From assembly GCF_009727055.1 (NCBI RefSeq), contig NC_052359.1, forward strand, positions 22,229,764-22,293,763: a DNA stretch of 64,000 bases. Reading direction: 5' to 3'. The stretch is from Benincasa hispida. Taxonomy: Eukaryota > Streptophyta > Magnoliopsida > Cucurbitales > Cucurbitaceae. Of the stretch, positions 43,870 through 54,495 are shown piece by piece. Position numbers and translations under genes: made by a program. Below the pieces are notes generated by a model. It was not told the DNA's origin. It worked only from the letters and a program-made list of their open reading frames with translations, and searched no databases. The stretch's first letter is position 1, and each line of letters starts with the position of its first letter.

Positions 43870-45407
43870 TGTTGATCCTAGGGCTTTAGAATTGCTGGAT
43901 TCCCTCTGCTGCCCTCTTGATGGTTCATTGGCCCCCCTAGGTTGGGATTGCCGCCCTAACCAAAGTTAGGATGGCTCCTCCACCTCAGATTGTAGGTGTT
44001 GCTGAATGGGTTGTTCTGGATAGCACACACTTGCTGCAGATTCAATGGGCATCCTTTAGCTCCGTGAGCCCCTCCACAGTTAACACAACCAATTGCGGTC
44101 ACTTGAGCCGGCGCAGCGGGTTGCGCTAATTGTGGAGCAATGGCTCATTGATTAATGGCCATTGATTGGAGGATCGAGGTTACCGTGGCCATCTGGGCAG
44201 CCAATGTAGTCATTGTCTCCGTAGGACAATGGCTGTTTCAACTTTTCTTCGATCGGCACCTCGACCTCCATATCCGTCATCTATCTAGTCATCCATATTC
44301 CTCGAGATGCGATCAAGGATGACTTTGACCTCGGTGTATGTCCTGTCTCTTATACACATCTAGATGTGTATAAGAGACAGTGTCCATGTATTGTTTCAGC
44401 AGCGCCTCCAACGATCCTCCCGAGGCGTTAGATGATGATGAAGGTTGCTGGTTCTGCGGTCTTGATTGCCCCTGATTATGGTGAAACGGAGGATTCCCTC
44501 TGCTGCCCTCTTGATGGTTCATTGGCCCCCCTAGGTTGGGATTGCCGCCCTAACCAAAGTTAGGATGGCTCCTCCAGCCCAGATTGTAGGTGTTGCTGAA
44601 GGGGTTGTTCTGAATAGCACATACTTGTTGAAGCTTCGATCGGCACCTCGACCTCCATATCCGTCATCTATCTAGTCATCCATATTCCTCGAGATGCGAT
44701 CAAGGATGACTTTGACCTCGGTGTATGTCTTATCCATAAATCCTTCTGCCGCGGAGGCATCAACAACAGCCTGTGTTGCTTTGTTCAGGCCATTATAGAA
44801 CGTTTCCATCAAGATGCAATCGGGAATCCCGATATGCGGGCAGTTTTTCACCAACCTTCTAAATCGCTCCCAGGCGGTGCTTAGGGTCTCATTCTATTTT
44901 TGTTTAAAGTTTAGCACATCCTTCCGTCTTTTTGCGTTGACAGCCGATGGGAAGAACTTCTTCATAAACCGATTAACTAATTACCCCCATGACGTGATTT
45001 CATTGGGCTCTAGTGAATAAGCCCACTTTCTTAGCCTCATCCTTCAAGGTGTAAGGGAACAGATATAACCTAATGTTCTCCGGAGTCACGCCAGGTAGGG
45101 AGAAATATCCGCACATCTCAACAAAGCTGGTCAGGTAGGCATGCAGGTCTTCACTTTGCAGACCCCCAAACTGCCTTGCATTCTGAATCATTTGTAGCAT
45201 GACCGACTTAATCTCAAAGCGGGCATTCTCCTCAACAGTTGGTCTTGAGATTCCAGGCAAAAAATTGTATAGGTTGAGTGTCGCATAGTTTCGCATTGGG
45301 ATATTTCGATCGGCTACCAAGAATACAGGATCCTAGGCTGGTCGAACAACCCCTTAATTAACTATTGGCATCGCGTTATCATTATTATTTTCCATGCTGG
45401 CCACCAT
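43870..45407 (-). pseudogene. Athila F gag, broken, containing an adapter artefact
   Basis: The ATG at 45407 (MVASMENNNDNAMP) opens the frame. The capsid region follows at 45320-45000: RNIPMRNYATLNLYNFLPGI, RPTVEENARFEIKSVMLQMI, FGGLQSEDLHAYLTSFVEMC, ITxENIRLYLFPYTLKDEA-like residues, the order of the retrotransposon gag domain in Athila/Tat elements. After stops it resumes at 44854-44672 (FRRLVKNCPHIGIPD, TFYNGL, VKVILDRISRN). A zinc-knuckle-like CVNCGGAHGAKGC lies at about 44080-44042 (CX2CX3HX4C). Between these, 44247-44633 is distorted by an unremoved library adapter and duplicated segments, so the apparent frame there (with SYTHLDVYKRQ) is artificial. Confidence 0.8.
44343..44380. other. 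Nextera mate-pair junction adapter left in the assembly
   Basis: CTGTCTCTTATACACATCT followed directly by its exact reverse complement, 38 bases in all. This is the Tn5 mosaic end joined tail to tail, as made during circularisation in Nextera mate-pair libraries. Its translation gives the well-known artefact peptide SYTHLDVYKRQ. It is not biological. Confidence 0.97.
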
Positions 45408-45594
45408 TTTTCGCCGATTCCTATACTGACGTATCCTCGCGCGGAAGGTTCGCTCGATCTCAGGGCCAGCTACGAATTTCGGTTCAACACCAGAACCTAT
45501 AAACCGTTAGGCCGCCTCACGTTAAACAGCCAGTACAATGGGATCTGTTCTGCAAAATACCAAAAACCATTCAAACAATAAACCGTTGACTAGC

Positions 45595-45612
45595 TCCCCA
45601 GCAACGACGCCA
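45595..45612 (-). promoter_or_regulatory. Primer-binding site of Athila F (tRNA-Asp)
   Basis: Minus-strand TGGCGTCGTTGCTGGGGA, close to the tRNA-Asp complement TGGCGCCGTTGCCGGGGA used by Athila/Tat elements; six bases inside the LTR end. Confidence 0.85.
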
Positions 45613-45618
45613 TAAACT

Positions 45619-47424
45619 TGTTGACACTTATAACGCTTCAGTATGAATGAATGTTATTAAATGCTAGTAATGATGCGATACTACTACTATTTATGCGTTA
45701 ATTAGGGATTGCTCAGGTAGTATGCCCTGCGTTGTCACAAGTTTCCTTACGATGGAACCAAGTGTAATTCCACCGCAAGTTTCTTGGTATGATCCGAGGT
45801 CGAACACGGGAAGTGGTGCAAGTTATTGCGGTATGTTCATGGTATATGTGACCGGGTTTTTAATTCTTTATAAAAGGTGTGTACAGTATATAAATTGCAG
45901 TAAAATAAAGGAAAGTGGTAAAAATGCGATAAAACATAAAAATTCAATAAACCTAAGCTGGATGTTACAAGATACAGCCTTTATGTGCAAGATACTAGGA
46001 TTAAGGTTGGCTGTGAAGATTGTGCAAAGACGTGAGATGCGACGACAAATCTTGTGAATATATTAGAAAGAGAAGGATAAGTATTACAAATAACGCAAGT
46101 TCTTAATTGAATTGAAGGTACAAATACTGTTTCGCTCTTCTCTTGGCGTACACCTCTCAATGATCGGCCGCGTTTCCCACATGTCTGTGGTGAAACAGAG
46201 TCTAACGTAATGAATGCAAGGTTGCTTCCATGTCTGGAAGTACTACTCGTTTTAGTTAACGCACTCTTCTGACCTTCTCTCGATAGATCAAAATGACATC
46301 TTCACTTCTACTCTCACAGGTGAAGATGCCGTCTATCATGCTTTAGCTAAACGTATTTTATAACGTTAATACATATTAAATTCTTGGTGATTCATATTGC
46401 TCATCAAGGGATTAAGAAAACATCATGAAGAAAGTGACTAATGGGTGAACGGAGATAGACAGAAAATGGTAAACGAAATCTATCAGAACATTTAATATTT
46501 CTACTAAGTGTTTGATACAAGATGTGTGAATGAAGAGATAAAGAAAATATGGAATACAATGAAAGAGAGATAGAACAGATACAATTCGGTGCCAATGTCT
46601 TGGCACATAATCAATGGGGATCTGCTTGCCGGATAGGATGGTTTCGATGGCAGGAAGAGCTTCCCTCTCAGGCTTGCTCCACCGGTAGCAGAGGTCTCTG
46701 CATAGAGCTTCGATCGGGTATATGACAGGTTGGATTTGAGATTTACCTCTCAGTCTTATCTCATTCTCTTCCTGGATTTCTTCTCTTCAACACTCAGCTC
46801 AACTTTTTCTCTCTAAAATCTTACAGCACTTAGTTCAGTATCAAATAGCATATTCTTCTATGAAATTGCTGAGGTATTTATAGGAGCAGATCTTTGACTC
46901 CGGCCTTGTGGTCCCCACTTGATTGTTATGGTAATTTTAGAGATGGAGGGATTTTATTCTTTCTGTTATGCAATTAGACCATTAATTCTGCACAACCGTT
47001 AATTGTACACATGTCTCAATCTCCCGCTCTTGTGTTGCTCAGTTGCATCTTTTGATCATAGGTTCACATGCATTGTTTGTTTTTATTACCGCATGCGGTT
47101 GAAGCATAGCTCTGGACCGACTGTCGCATTGCGTCGTTACTTCGGTAATCGTCTCTTCATGGTTGATCTACGGGCACAATGTTACAGAGATGCGTTGATT
47201 AATTTCTCAGGAGCCTTGAGCGCAAGCGGTGACTTGGTCTCCTGCAAAACAGAGTAAAGTTTGGTATGTCCTCCATCTTTTTGGCGTTAGTGGGTGTAAT
47301 TGCAAACATTTATAATTATTGTCATACTAGGTTAATTTTCATACAATTGACGCATAATTACTAACTTTTGGCCGCAATATCTAGATAAGGTGGCATAAAT
47401 AACTTTTATTTCTACAAGTTATCA
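45619..47424 (-). repeat. 5' LTR of Athila F
   Basis: Partner of 36683-38484; adjacent to the PBS on its inner side and to the target duplication GCTAT on its outer side. TATA at 46875-46883 (minus CTATAAATA). Confidence 0.9.
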
Positions 47425-47429
47425 GCTAT

Positions 47430-50400
47430 CTGTGTGATGATCACATTTCCTCGGTGTACCATCTCCTTGATGAGATGGTACTTGCGCTCAATGTGCTTGC
47501 CGCACTTATGGCTTCTAGATTCTCTAGAATTTGCAACTACTCCACTGTTTATCACAATAGAGGGTGATTGACAGGTGCATATTTGGAACTACTTCCAAAT
47601 CGGTCAAGAACTTTCTAAGCCATACTGCTTCCTTGGCTGTTTCACATGCAGCTACGTACTCAGCTTCCATGGTGGATTCAGCAATACAACTTTGCTTTAT
47701 ACTCTCCTATACTATAGCTCCTCCATTCAGAGTGATTATTGACCCCTAATTTTCTTGAGTCCACATTGATCTCGAAGTTAGAATTAGTGTATTCAGTAAG
47801 GATTAGATCCTTAACACCATACACGAGCATATAGTCCCTGGTTCTCCGAAGATATTTTAGGATGTTCTTAACGACAGTTCAATGATTATATCCAGGATTG
47901 GATTGATATCTGCTGACAATTCCAACTGTAAAGCATATGTCGGGGTGTGTACACAACATGGCAGGCATCAAACTTCCAATTGCTGATGCATAGGGAATTT
48001 GTTCATAGCCTCAACCTCTTGAGTTGCCTTAGGACATTGTTCCTTGACAACATCTTGTCTATATAAGATGCTTGAGATAATGCTAGTGTTCTGTTATTAC
48101 GATTCCGAACTATTTGGATCCTAAGAACATATTGTGCATCTCCCAAATCTTTCATTTGGAATTGTGATGCCAGCCATCTCTTAATGTCAGCTAAAAGTTC
48201 TACTTTATTTCCAATAAGTAGAATATCATCAACATATAAGACTAAAAAAACTATAGTTTTGTTGAATTTTTTTTTGTAAACACAAGGTTCGTCAACATTC
48301 TGTTCAAAGCCATAAGATTTGATCACTGTGTCAAATCTCATATTCTAGGATCGAGACACTTGTTTCAACCTGTAAATGGATCTTTCAAGCTTGAATACTT
48401 TTTTCTCTTGACCCTTTTCTATAAACCCCTCTGGTTGAGATATAAAGATACTCTCTTCAAGATAACCATTCAAAAAGGCGGTCTTGATGTTCATCTACCA
48501 GATTTCATAGTCATAAAAAGCAATGATGGATTAGAGTATTCTAATAGATTTGATCATGGCAGAGAGAAAGTTTCTTCGTAGTCCACCCACTCTCTTTGTG
48601 TAAACCCTTTTTCCACGAGTCCAGCTTTGTAAGTCTGTACCTTACCAGCTTGGTCTCATTTTCTCTTATAGATCCATTTACAACCAATAGGTTTTACCCC
48701 TTCTGGTTGATCTACAAGTTCCCAGACTGAATTGAAGTACATTGACTCCATTTCGAGGTCCATGAATTTTATCCATTGGTCTTTATCTATATTTTCCATC
48801 GCCTATTTAAAAGTCAATGGATCCTCTAAGTCATCATCAAGTATGATGACCTGAGTTTCCATTAAACCCATGTAACAGTCAGGTTGATGAACAACCCTCC
48901 CTCTATGTCGAGGCATTCTCAATTCTTAAGAAGGATGTGAAATACCAGTTTCATCAACAACTCTTGTTGAAGAACCAACTTGATCAATAACTCTTATTGA
49001 TCTATTTGTAGTTTCTCTGGACATTTCACTTAATACTAGCTTACTGCGAGATGTATGATTCTTCATTTGGTCCTCCTCAAGGAATGTTGCATTTTTCAAT
49101 AGAAATATTTTATCTTCCTGAGGATCATAGAAATGACCGCCTTTTGTCTCTTTAGGATAGCCTACAAATTTTCAAACGACATTCTAATTTCTTTAGGTTT
49201 TGCAATAGTACATGTGTTGGATATCCCTAAATCCTAAAGTGACGTAAACTACCTTTATGTCCTCTCCATAACTCGTATGGTGTTTTTGAAACACTTTTTG
49301 AGAGAACCATGTTTAAAATATATACTCCAGTCTGTACTACATATCCCCAAAAAGAACTAGGCAACTGAGCATAACCCATCATTGAACGAACCATGTCTAA
49401 CAATGTTCTATTTCTCCTTTTTGCTACAACATTCCGTTGAGGTGTGCTAGGTGCTGCAAGTTGAGACTGAATTCCGTGTTCTATCAAATAGTCCTGGAAT
49501 TTTAAGTCCATATACTCACCACCTTGATCTGATAGAAGTATTTTAATCTTTTTATCTAATTTTTTCTCAGCTTCTACCTTATATTCCTTGAACTTTTCAA
49601 GGGTTTCGGATTTATGATGCATTAGGTAAATGTAGCCATATCTTGAATAATCATCTACGAAACTGATGGAATATTCATACCCTCCTCGTGCTCTAACATT
49701 CATCGGACCGCAAAGGTTTGAATGTACCAGTTCAAAAGGTTCTTTGACTCTAAGACCTTTTCCCGTAAAAGATCTTTTGGTCAGTTTACCTTTAAAACAA
49801 GATTCACATGGTGGTAAATAGTTGTATTCTAACTAATTTAGGAGTCCACTCTTAACCAACCTCCAAATCCTATTGAGATTGATTTGACCCAGTCTTAAGT
49901 GCCAAAGATAGGCATTAGGAGAAATTTTTCGTTTCTTGTTTTGAGTTTCAGCTGTTTTAAACATCTCTATATTCAAAATAATTTTTACCTTAGTCGGTTT
50001 TAACACATACAAGTTATTTTCTAGTTTTACAGAACATATTTTAATACCTTTTGAAATAATAAACACTCCACTATACTCAAAAGAGACTTTATACTTCTGT
50101 CTAGCAAATATGAGATAGATATTAAATTCCTCCTCATGGAAGGAATGCAATAAACATTTTAAAATAAAATGAATCTATCTTCAATAAATAACTTTATATC
50201 TCCTACTACTTCTACTGAGATAACCTCCTCGGTCCCTACCTTAAAGGTTGTTTCACCTTCTGTAAGTTGTCTCTAAGAACTAGTTTCCTGAGTGAAAGCA
50301 AAATATGGTTAGCGGCACCTGAACCTAATATCCAGGTTAATTCATCATTTTCCACTAAACATGACTCAATGACAAGTAAATCATATTTTTTTATTTCCTC

Positions 50401-50564
50401 ATCTATGACATTCAAAACCTTTTGATTTGCAGATGAATTGGGAGATAGAGGACAGTCCTCCGTTAAAACAAATTTTAAATCATCATTGATAGTATTACGT
50501 TTATATTTGAATGATTAAGACCGTTATTTTTATCGGAAGCAAGTGATTTTGAAGAAGTTGACAT
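47430..50564 (-). pseudogene. Copia C pol: gag stub, protease, integrase, RT with YVDD, RNase H
   Basis: From the minus-strand ATG at 50564 a short gag N-terminus reaches LTEDCPLSPNSS and passes directly to CLVENDELTWIL and the protease site GSGAANHI (about 50330). GAG-pre-integrase lies at 50150-49833 (YLWHLRLGQINLNRI), integrase at 49703-49227 (ARGGYEYSISFVDDYSRYGY, ILLSDQGGEYMD, NRTLLDMVRSMMGYA), RT N-terminus at about 48800-48360, the RT palm at 48341-48003 (FLVLYVDDILLIGN, FQMKDLGDAQYVL) and RNase H at about 47960-47430 with broken frames. The catalytic YVDD and the integrase aspartates are intact, but stops and frameshifts separate the domains. The last 75 codons are beyond Athila F (36457-36682). 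Confidence 0.85.
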
Positions 50565-51472
50565 GTTGAAATTATAAACAAATTCTAATTAGTAAATTAC
50601 TTTTGAATCCAATCATGTTTTATCAAAGTAATATGAATCCAATCATGTTTTATGAAAGTAATAATGTACCCAAATTTCATTTTATTTGCAACGATACTTT
50701 AATGAGTCAGAATAAATGCTACTGAGGGGCAGTCAAATACTCCTTCACTGAAGCAAGACAATCTTGACTAAATACTATCTCCACTCTTATTCCTATAGTC
50801 ATTTAGTTACCGTTTTCGGTCAAGAACTTACTAACACTTAGTAACTTCTGTAAGTGTAATCCTCCATTTTTAGCATTCAGAGGTCGGCCCCAACATGCTA
50901 CCGAATTGGAGAGTCAAGGTTAGGAATGGACCTAAGAAATCCTATCCATTTCTGGAGTTTGAGTTGTTTCGAATCCTATGTTACAATCCTCTGAGAGGAT
51001 AACTACCATAAAACAACTAGTTTATGTTGCCTAAAAACGACAAGTAGGTGCAACATAGGAATCTCATGGTCCAAACTAATGGAAGAGACCGCAGACATGT
51101 TGACACATATCCTTTACCCATTTACTACGAACTACTTCCCTTATTCACCTTACTATTGACCCATGCAAACACTTTCCGAATGGAGCAGTCGAGGTATAAC
51201 CGAAACGAAGCAGAGCATGGATCTCACGGTGTGAACTCTTAAGGACATGAGAGCTAAGAATAACATATCGTACATATTATTAGTCTCCTACTGAAGTGTT
51301 CTAGTTGCTTTAAGTAAATATTTACTTAGGTATATTCTGGCTAATAAACAACCTAAGTGTAGTTGATTATCCAAGTATAACGTTTATATTTGGATTTTAA
51401 TCTATGATGTCTTGGTGATAAACTAGTTTTAAAACCTCACATCCCTTACGCATACTCATAAAATCGAGTTAA
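50565..51472 (-). other. Leader of copia C (3' part)
   Basis: Homologous to the last 900 bp of the copia A leader: the CCCCTCAG block (50725-50745 on plus), the CTCTGAGAGGATAAC segment, and one copy of the leader module (51150-51240), in which the central hairpin is destroyed. It is cut by the copia D LTR at 51473. Confidence 0.7.
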
Positions 51473-51624
51473 TGTTGGGTTTTATGTCCTAAAACTCGTA
51501 GTTTGTAAACAATAAACTGATTATGAAAATTCAATAAGTTGTTAGTGGCAAAGGTTCAGAAAGGACTAATGCGCCGAACGTCAGACTTAGAGCAGTCCAA
51601 TTAATGCTGTCGGTGACCCAAGCT

Positions 51625-51634
51625 CTATAAATAG
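51625..51634 (+). promoter_or_regulatory. TATA box of Athila E LTR
   Basis: CTATAAATAG, 85 bp from the LTR start as annotated. Confidence 0.5.
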
Positions 51635-53141
51635 AAGCCGATGAGCATAAATTTAAGGGATCCAAGGTTTTCGCCCGAGGTTTGCCTAGGGCGAATCCTT
51701 GCGATCTTGACAAACGCGTGAGAAGAAGTTTGAGAGTTCTTCACCTTCTTTATCCATTCCGAGTGACGGCCGAAGCCTTCAACCGGAGCTAGATCTCGAG
51801 AGAGTCAGTTCCTCTGCCCATCCATGGCACCACCGGCAGCCTTGACGCACATCCGCTGGGAGCAAGTCTTTGCTTCCAGCTGGTCATTTCCTTTCCCTTT
51901 CTTTCTTATATTGTATTGTATGACATTTTGTGATTAAGGAATTAATACAATTTTTTTCCAATGCATTTTTCTGTTCCTTCGACTTCATCTCCATCTTCTT
52001 TGCTTAGCATCTTTACTTTCATCGCAACACTTAGTGGGATTGCTTGGGTATCGCATACTTAGTCATGTGGATTAGGGATATGAAGCATGTAGCAACCCAC
52101 CGAGAGGTGTACATTGTGTGAGTGTGTGAGTAATCTTATTTGCTTAGTATGAAGCTGCTGTAACGCCTGTCTATAGGCTAATGCATTGCTTTTCTATGAG
52201 TAAAGTCAGCAACAATCAACTGCCCGGGAGGGTAAGTGGTTGGACGCATTAAGCAATGCATGCATTGTTCACTAGAGATAGGAATAATCTTGCATCAACC
52301 AAGTTCATGCGGTTACCTTGTCCTATGAGCGCATCATTCATCATTTAGGCATACTCAGGAGAGTAGTCTAAAACCCAAATCTAAGACTCGAGAGAGCAGA
52401 TTGGAATGCATAGGCAAGAATGGGGATCTTAGAGATAAGCTCTGTTTGCGTCACACAGCGTATGCACCCTACAGATTGGATTTGCATTCATCCAGGAAGT
52501 AGGATAAGGGGTTATGCGGTAGCCATGCTCATGCGGCGAGAGCTAGTGAGCTGGTTATGGAGGTCTAGGCAGGCATAGGCTTTTCGGCAATATCGCAGAT
52601 ACACCGCATACGTTCTAAAGTTAGGTTCACGTGTGTATAGCATGATTGCATGGTTTGCGTTGACTAAGGTTGTCCTTGCAGACACTCTTAAGGGTTGCAA
52701 TGAAAACATCTCCACATTTTATCTATTTTCCCACACATTTATTTCATGTTTAGGTTTTTCATATCTCTATCTTTCATACATATTCTCATTGCGTTGTCTG
52801 TTAGATAGGAGTAGGAGTAGGATTAACGTAGCAACATCCTTTCTATTCTTTTATTCAAACTGCCACATGCACATCACCGCATACATATAGCTACAAGTCC
52901 TTGTGTTCGACCTCAAATTACCCGAGAAACTTGCGTTCACGTTATACTTGGCATGAGCGCAAGAAAACTTGTGGCAGGACACATGGTCATTATATACATT
53001 CATTAACGCATTATCAGTCCAACGCATGACCATCGACACATGACTATCAATGCATATCTTAGGAACATGCATCGTATACCGCATCCACAGGATTTTGGTT
53101 GTTGAGTAAAATTGACTTCTAATTTCCCCCCATCAAGTTTT

Positions 53142-53159
53142 TGGCACCGTTGTTGGGGA
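53142..53159 (+). promoter_or_regulatory. Primer-binding site of Athila E (tRNA-Asp)
   Basis: TGGCACCGTTGTTGGGGA, six bases after the LTR end; tRNA-Asp complement with CpG-decay type changes. Confidence 0.8.
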
Positions 53160-53819
53160 CTTGGCAGCTAAATGTTTGTTAAGTTTTGTGTTTCTGTGAG
53201 CAAACTTTTTATCTTGGGAGTATTGCAGCTTGTGCGACCAGGTTGCAAACAATATTGAAGTGTAGGCGATACGCTGAAAGTCAATGTTGACCCTAAGGTA
53301 GAAGGGCAATCAGTCGCAAAACGAGCTGAAGGCAGTTAGCTCATGGTGGCCAACATGTGCCCAACAATAGCCGGAAGTTCCAATGGTCAGGGCAACTTGA
53401 CCTAAGCAGTTGAGAACCATCTCCTGCAGGGAAGACTCGTTGCGGTGACAACACTCTTATTTTTCTAGGGACGTCTTCCACTCTATCTTTACTTTTCTTT
53501 CTTAGTATAGGTTATTTATTTTATTTTCATTGTTATTTTGGATATATGGCTACTTCCTTGGTTGTGGTACATTTTCTCTTGTAGGTGCAACAATAAGTCT
53601 CCTCGGTTCGTAGTTCAACGAAAGAATTCTTTTCACCCTTCACGAGCAGAAATCAAGGAGATTGCAGCTGAAGATCTTGAATCAAGGGTACTTCAAAGGT
53701 TAGTGTTGAAACTCTCTATTTTTAGTTTATGAGCATGCTTAGTTTAAATCCAAAATTAATGAATTAGAATGCTTAATAATCCTGTTTTACTTCTACTGTT
53801 TGCTTTCTCAATCCAACAA

Positions 53820-53835
53820 TTGGCATCAGAGCATC
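53820..53835 (+). promoter_or_regulatory. Primer-binding site of copia D
   Basis: TTGGCATCAGAGCATC, initiator tRNA-Met complement, one base after the LTR terminus AACA. Confidence 0.8.
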
Positions 53836-54104
53836 ATTTAAAGAATTCAATTCGGTTTAACTTTGGCTAGGTGGGTGTTGTTTCATAAGTTTTATGGAAA
53901 TGATGAACTGATATGGTTTTTCTGAGTTTTTGCATTATTTTCTCTTCAATTAGGTTATAGTTCTTGTAATTGGCTCTTGTTTGATGGGCCTTAATGCATG
54001 TTTAAGTGTCTGTAATTTGTATGGAGTCATTAGAGTTGCAATTAGGTTGTAACTGAAGAAAGAAATGAAGAAGGTCGAGCAGCAGGAACCAGAGTTTCAA
54101 CGTC

Positions 54105-54495
54105 TGCCTAATACTCGATGCTCGATGCTCAAAAACTTGATGCACAATGCCTTACTCAATGAGCAACTTGATGGTATTTTGTGAAATACTCGATGGTACT
54201 CGATGCTCATACTCGATGGTATTTCGTGAAATACTCGATGCACGATACCATACTTGATGGTACTCGATGCTCATACTCGATGGTATTTCATGAAATACTC
54301 GATGCACGATACCATACTCGATGGTACTCGATGCTCATACTCGCTGGTATTTAATGAAATACTCGATGCATGNATGGTATTTCATGAAATACTCGATGCA
54401 CGATACCATACTCGATGGTACTCGATGCTCATACTCGCTGGTATTTAATGAAATACTCGATGCATGATGGTGCTTGATGGCATACTCGATGCTTG
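54105..54495. repeat. CTCGATG tandem array in the copia D leader
   Basis: Words TACTCGATGGTACTCGATGC, TCATACTCGATGG, TATTTCATGAAATACTCGATG and CACGATACCA alternate in a unit of about 65-75 bp. The array lies at the same place in the leader as the ACGATCG array of copia A. It contains a single N at 54373 flanked by an exact 93-base duplication, so copy number is unreliable. Confidence 0.85.

Larger units (their letters stand above)
36683..47424 (-). mobile_element. Athila F: complete Athila-like gypsy element without visible pol
   Basis: Two LTRs (36683-38484, 1802 bp; 45619-47424, 1806 bp), a 5-bp target duplication GCTAT (36678-36682 and 47425-47429), a tRNA-Asp PBS (45595-45612) and a purine tract next to the 3' LTR (TCTAAATTTGGGGGTA on minus) define it. 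Internal order on the minus strand: gag (45407-43870), unassigned (43869-43047), 560-N gap, Lys/Glu-rich frame (42480-41250), plant transposon-protein domain (41200-40256), 3' untranslated region with a tandem repeat. No reverse transcriptase or integrase motif was found in the 7.1-kb interior; the gap is too short for a full pol. The LTRs differ by scattered substitutions. Confidence 0.85.
32531..51472 (-). mobile_element. Copia C: minus-strand Ty1-copia element with three nested insertions
   Basis: The 3' LTR (32531-36456, with a hAT inside), the pol 3' end (36457-36682), the rest of pol (47430-50564) and the leader (50565-51472) lie in one orientation and join correctly when the nested elements are removed: hAT 32923-34889, Athila F 36683-47424. 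Copia D starts inside the leader at 51473, so PBS and 5' LTR are not in the visible part. The left flank GAGTA (32526-32530) is in gypsy integrase. Like copia A, it lacks the gag core. Confidence 0.8.
51540..53470 (+). mobile_element. Athila E: 5' LTR, PBS and gag start, truncated
   Basis: LTR 51540-53135 (start TGTTAGTGGC, end CCCATCA), TATA box at 51625, tRNA-Asp PBS at 53142-53159, then about 300 bp of interior with an ATG at 53344 (MVANMCP) matching the MVASM gag start of Athila F. The remainder of the element is lost; the right border with the copia D LTR is not sharp. Words such as CGCATACGTTC, GTTCGACCTC and GAGAAACTTGCG are shared with the other Athila LTRs. Confidence 0.7.

Noticed and set aside
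44313..44522. Minus-strand frame with SYTHLDVYKRQ as a novel peptide
   Set aside because: The peptide is the translation of the Nextera junction adapter.
43897..44729. Tandem duplication within Athila gag as a biological event
   Set aside because: One pair is identical over 96 bases and abuts the adapter, which points to gap filling with a mate-pair read rather than a genomic duplication.
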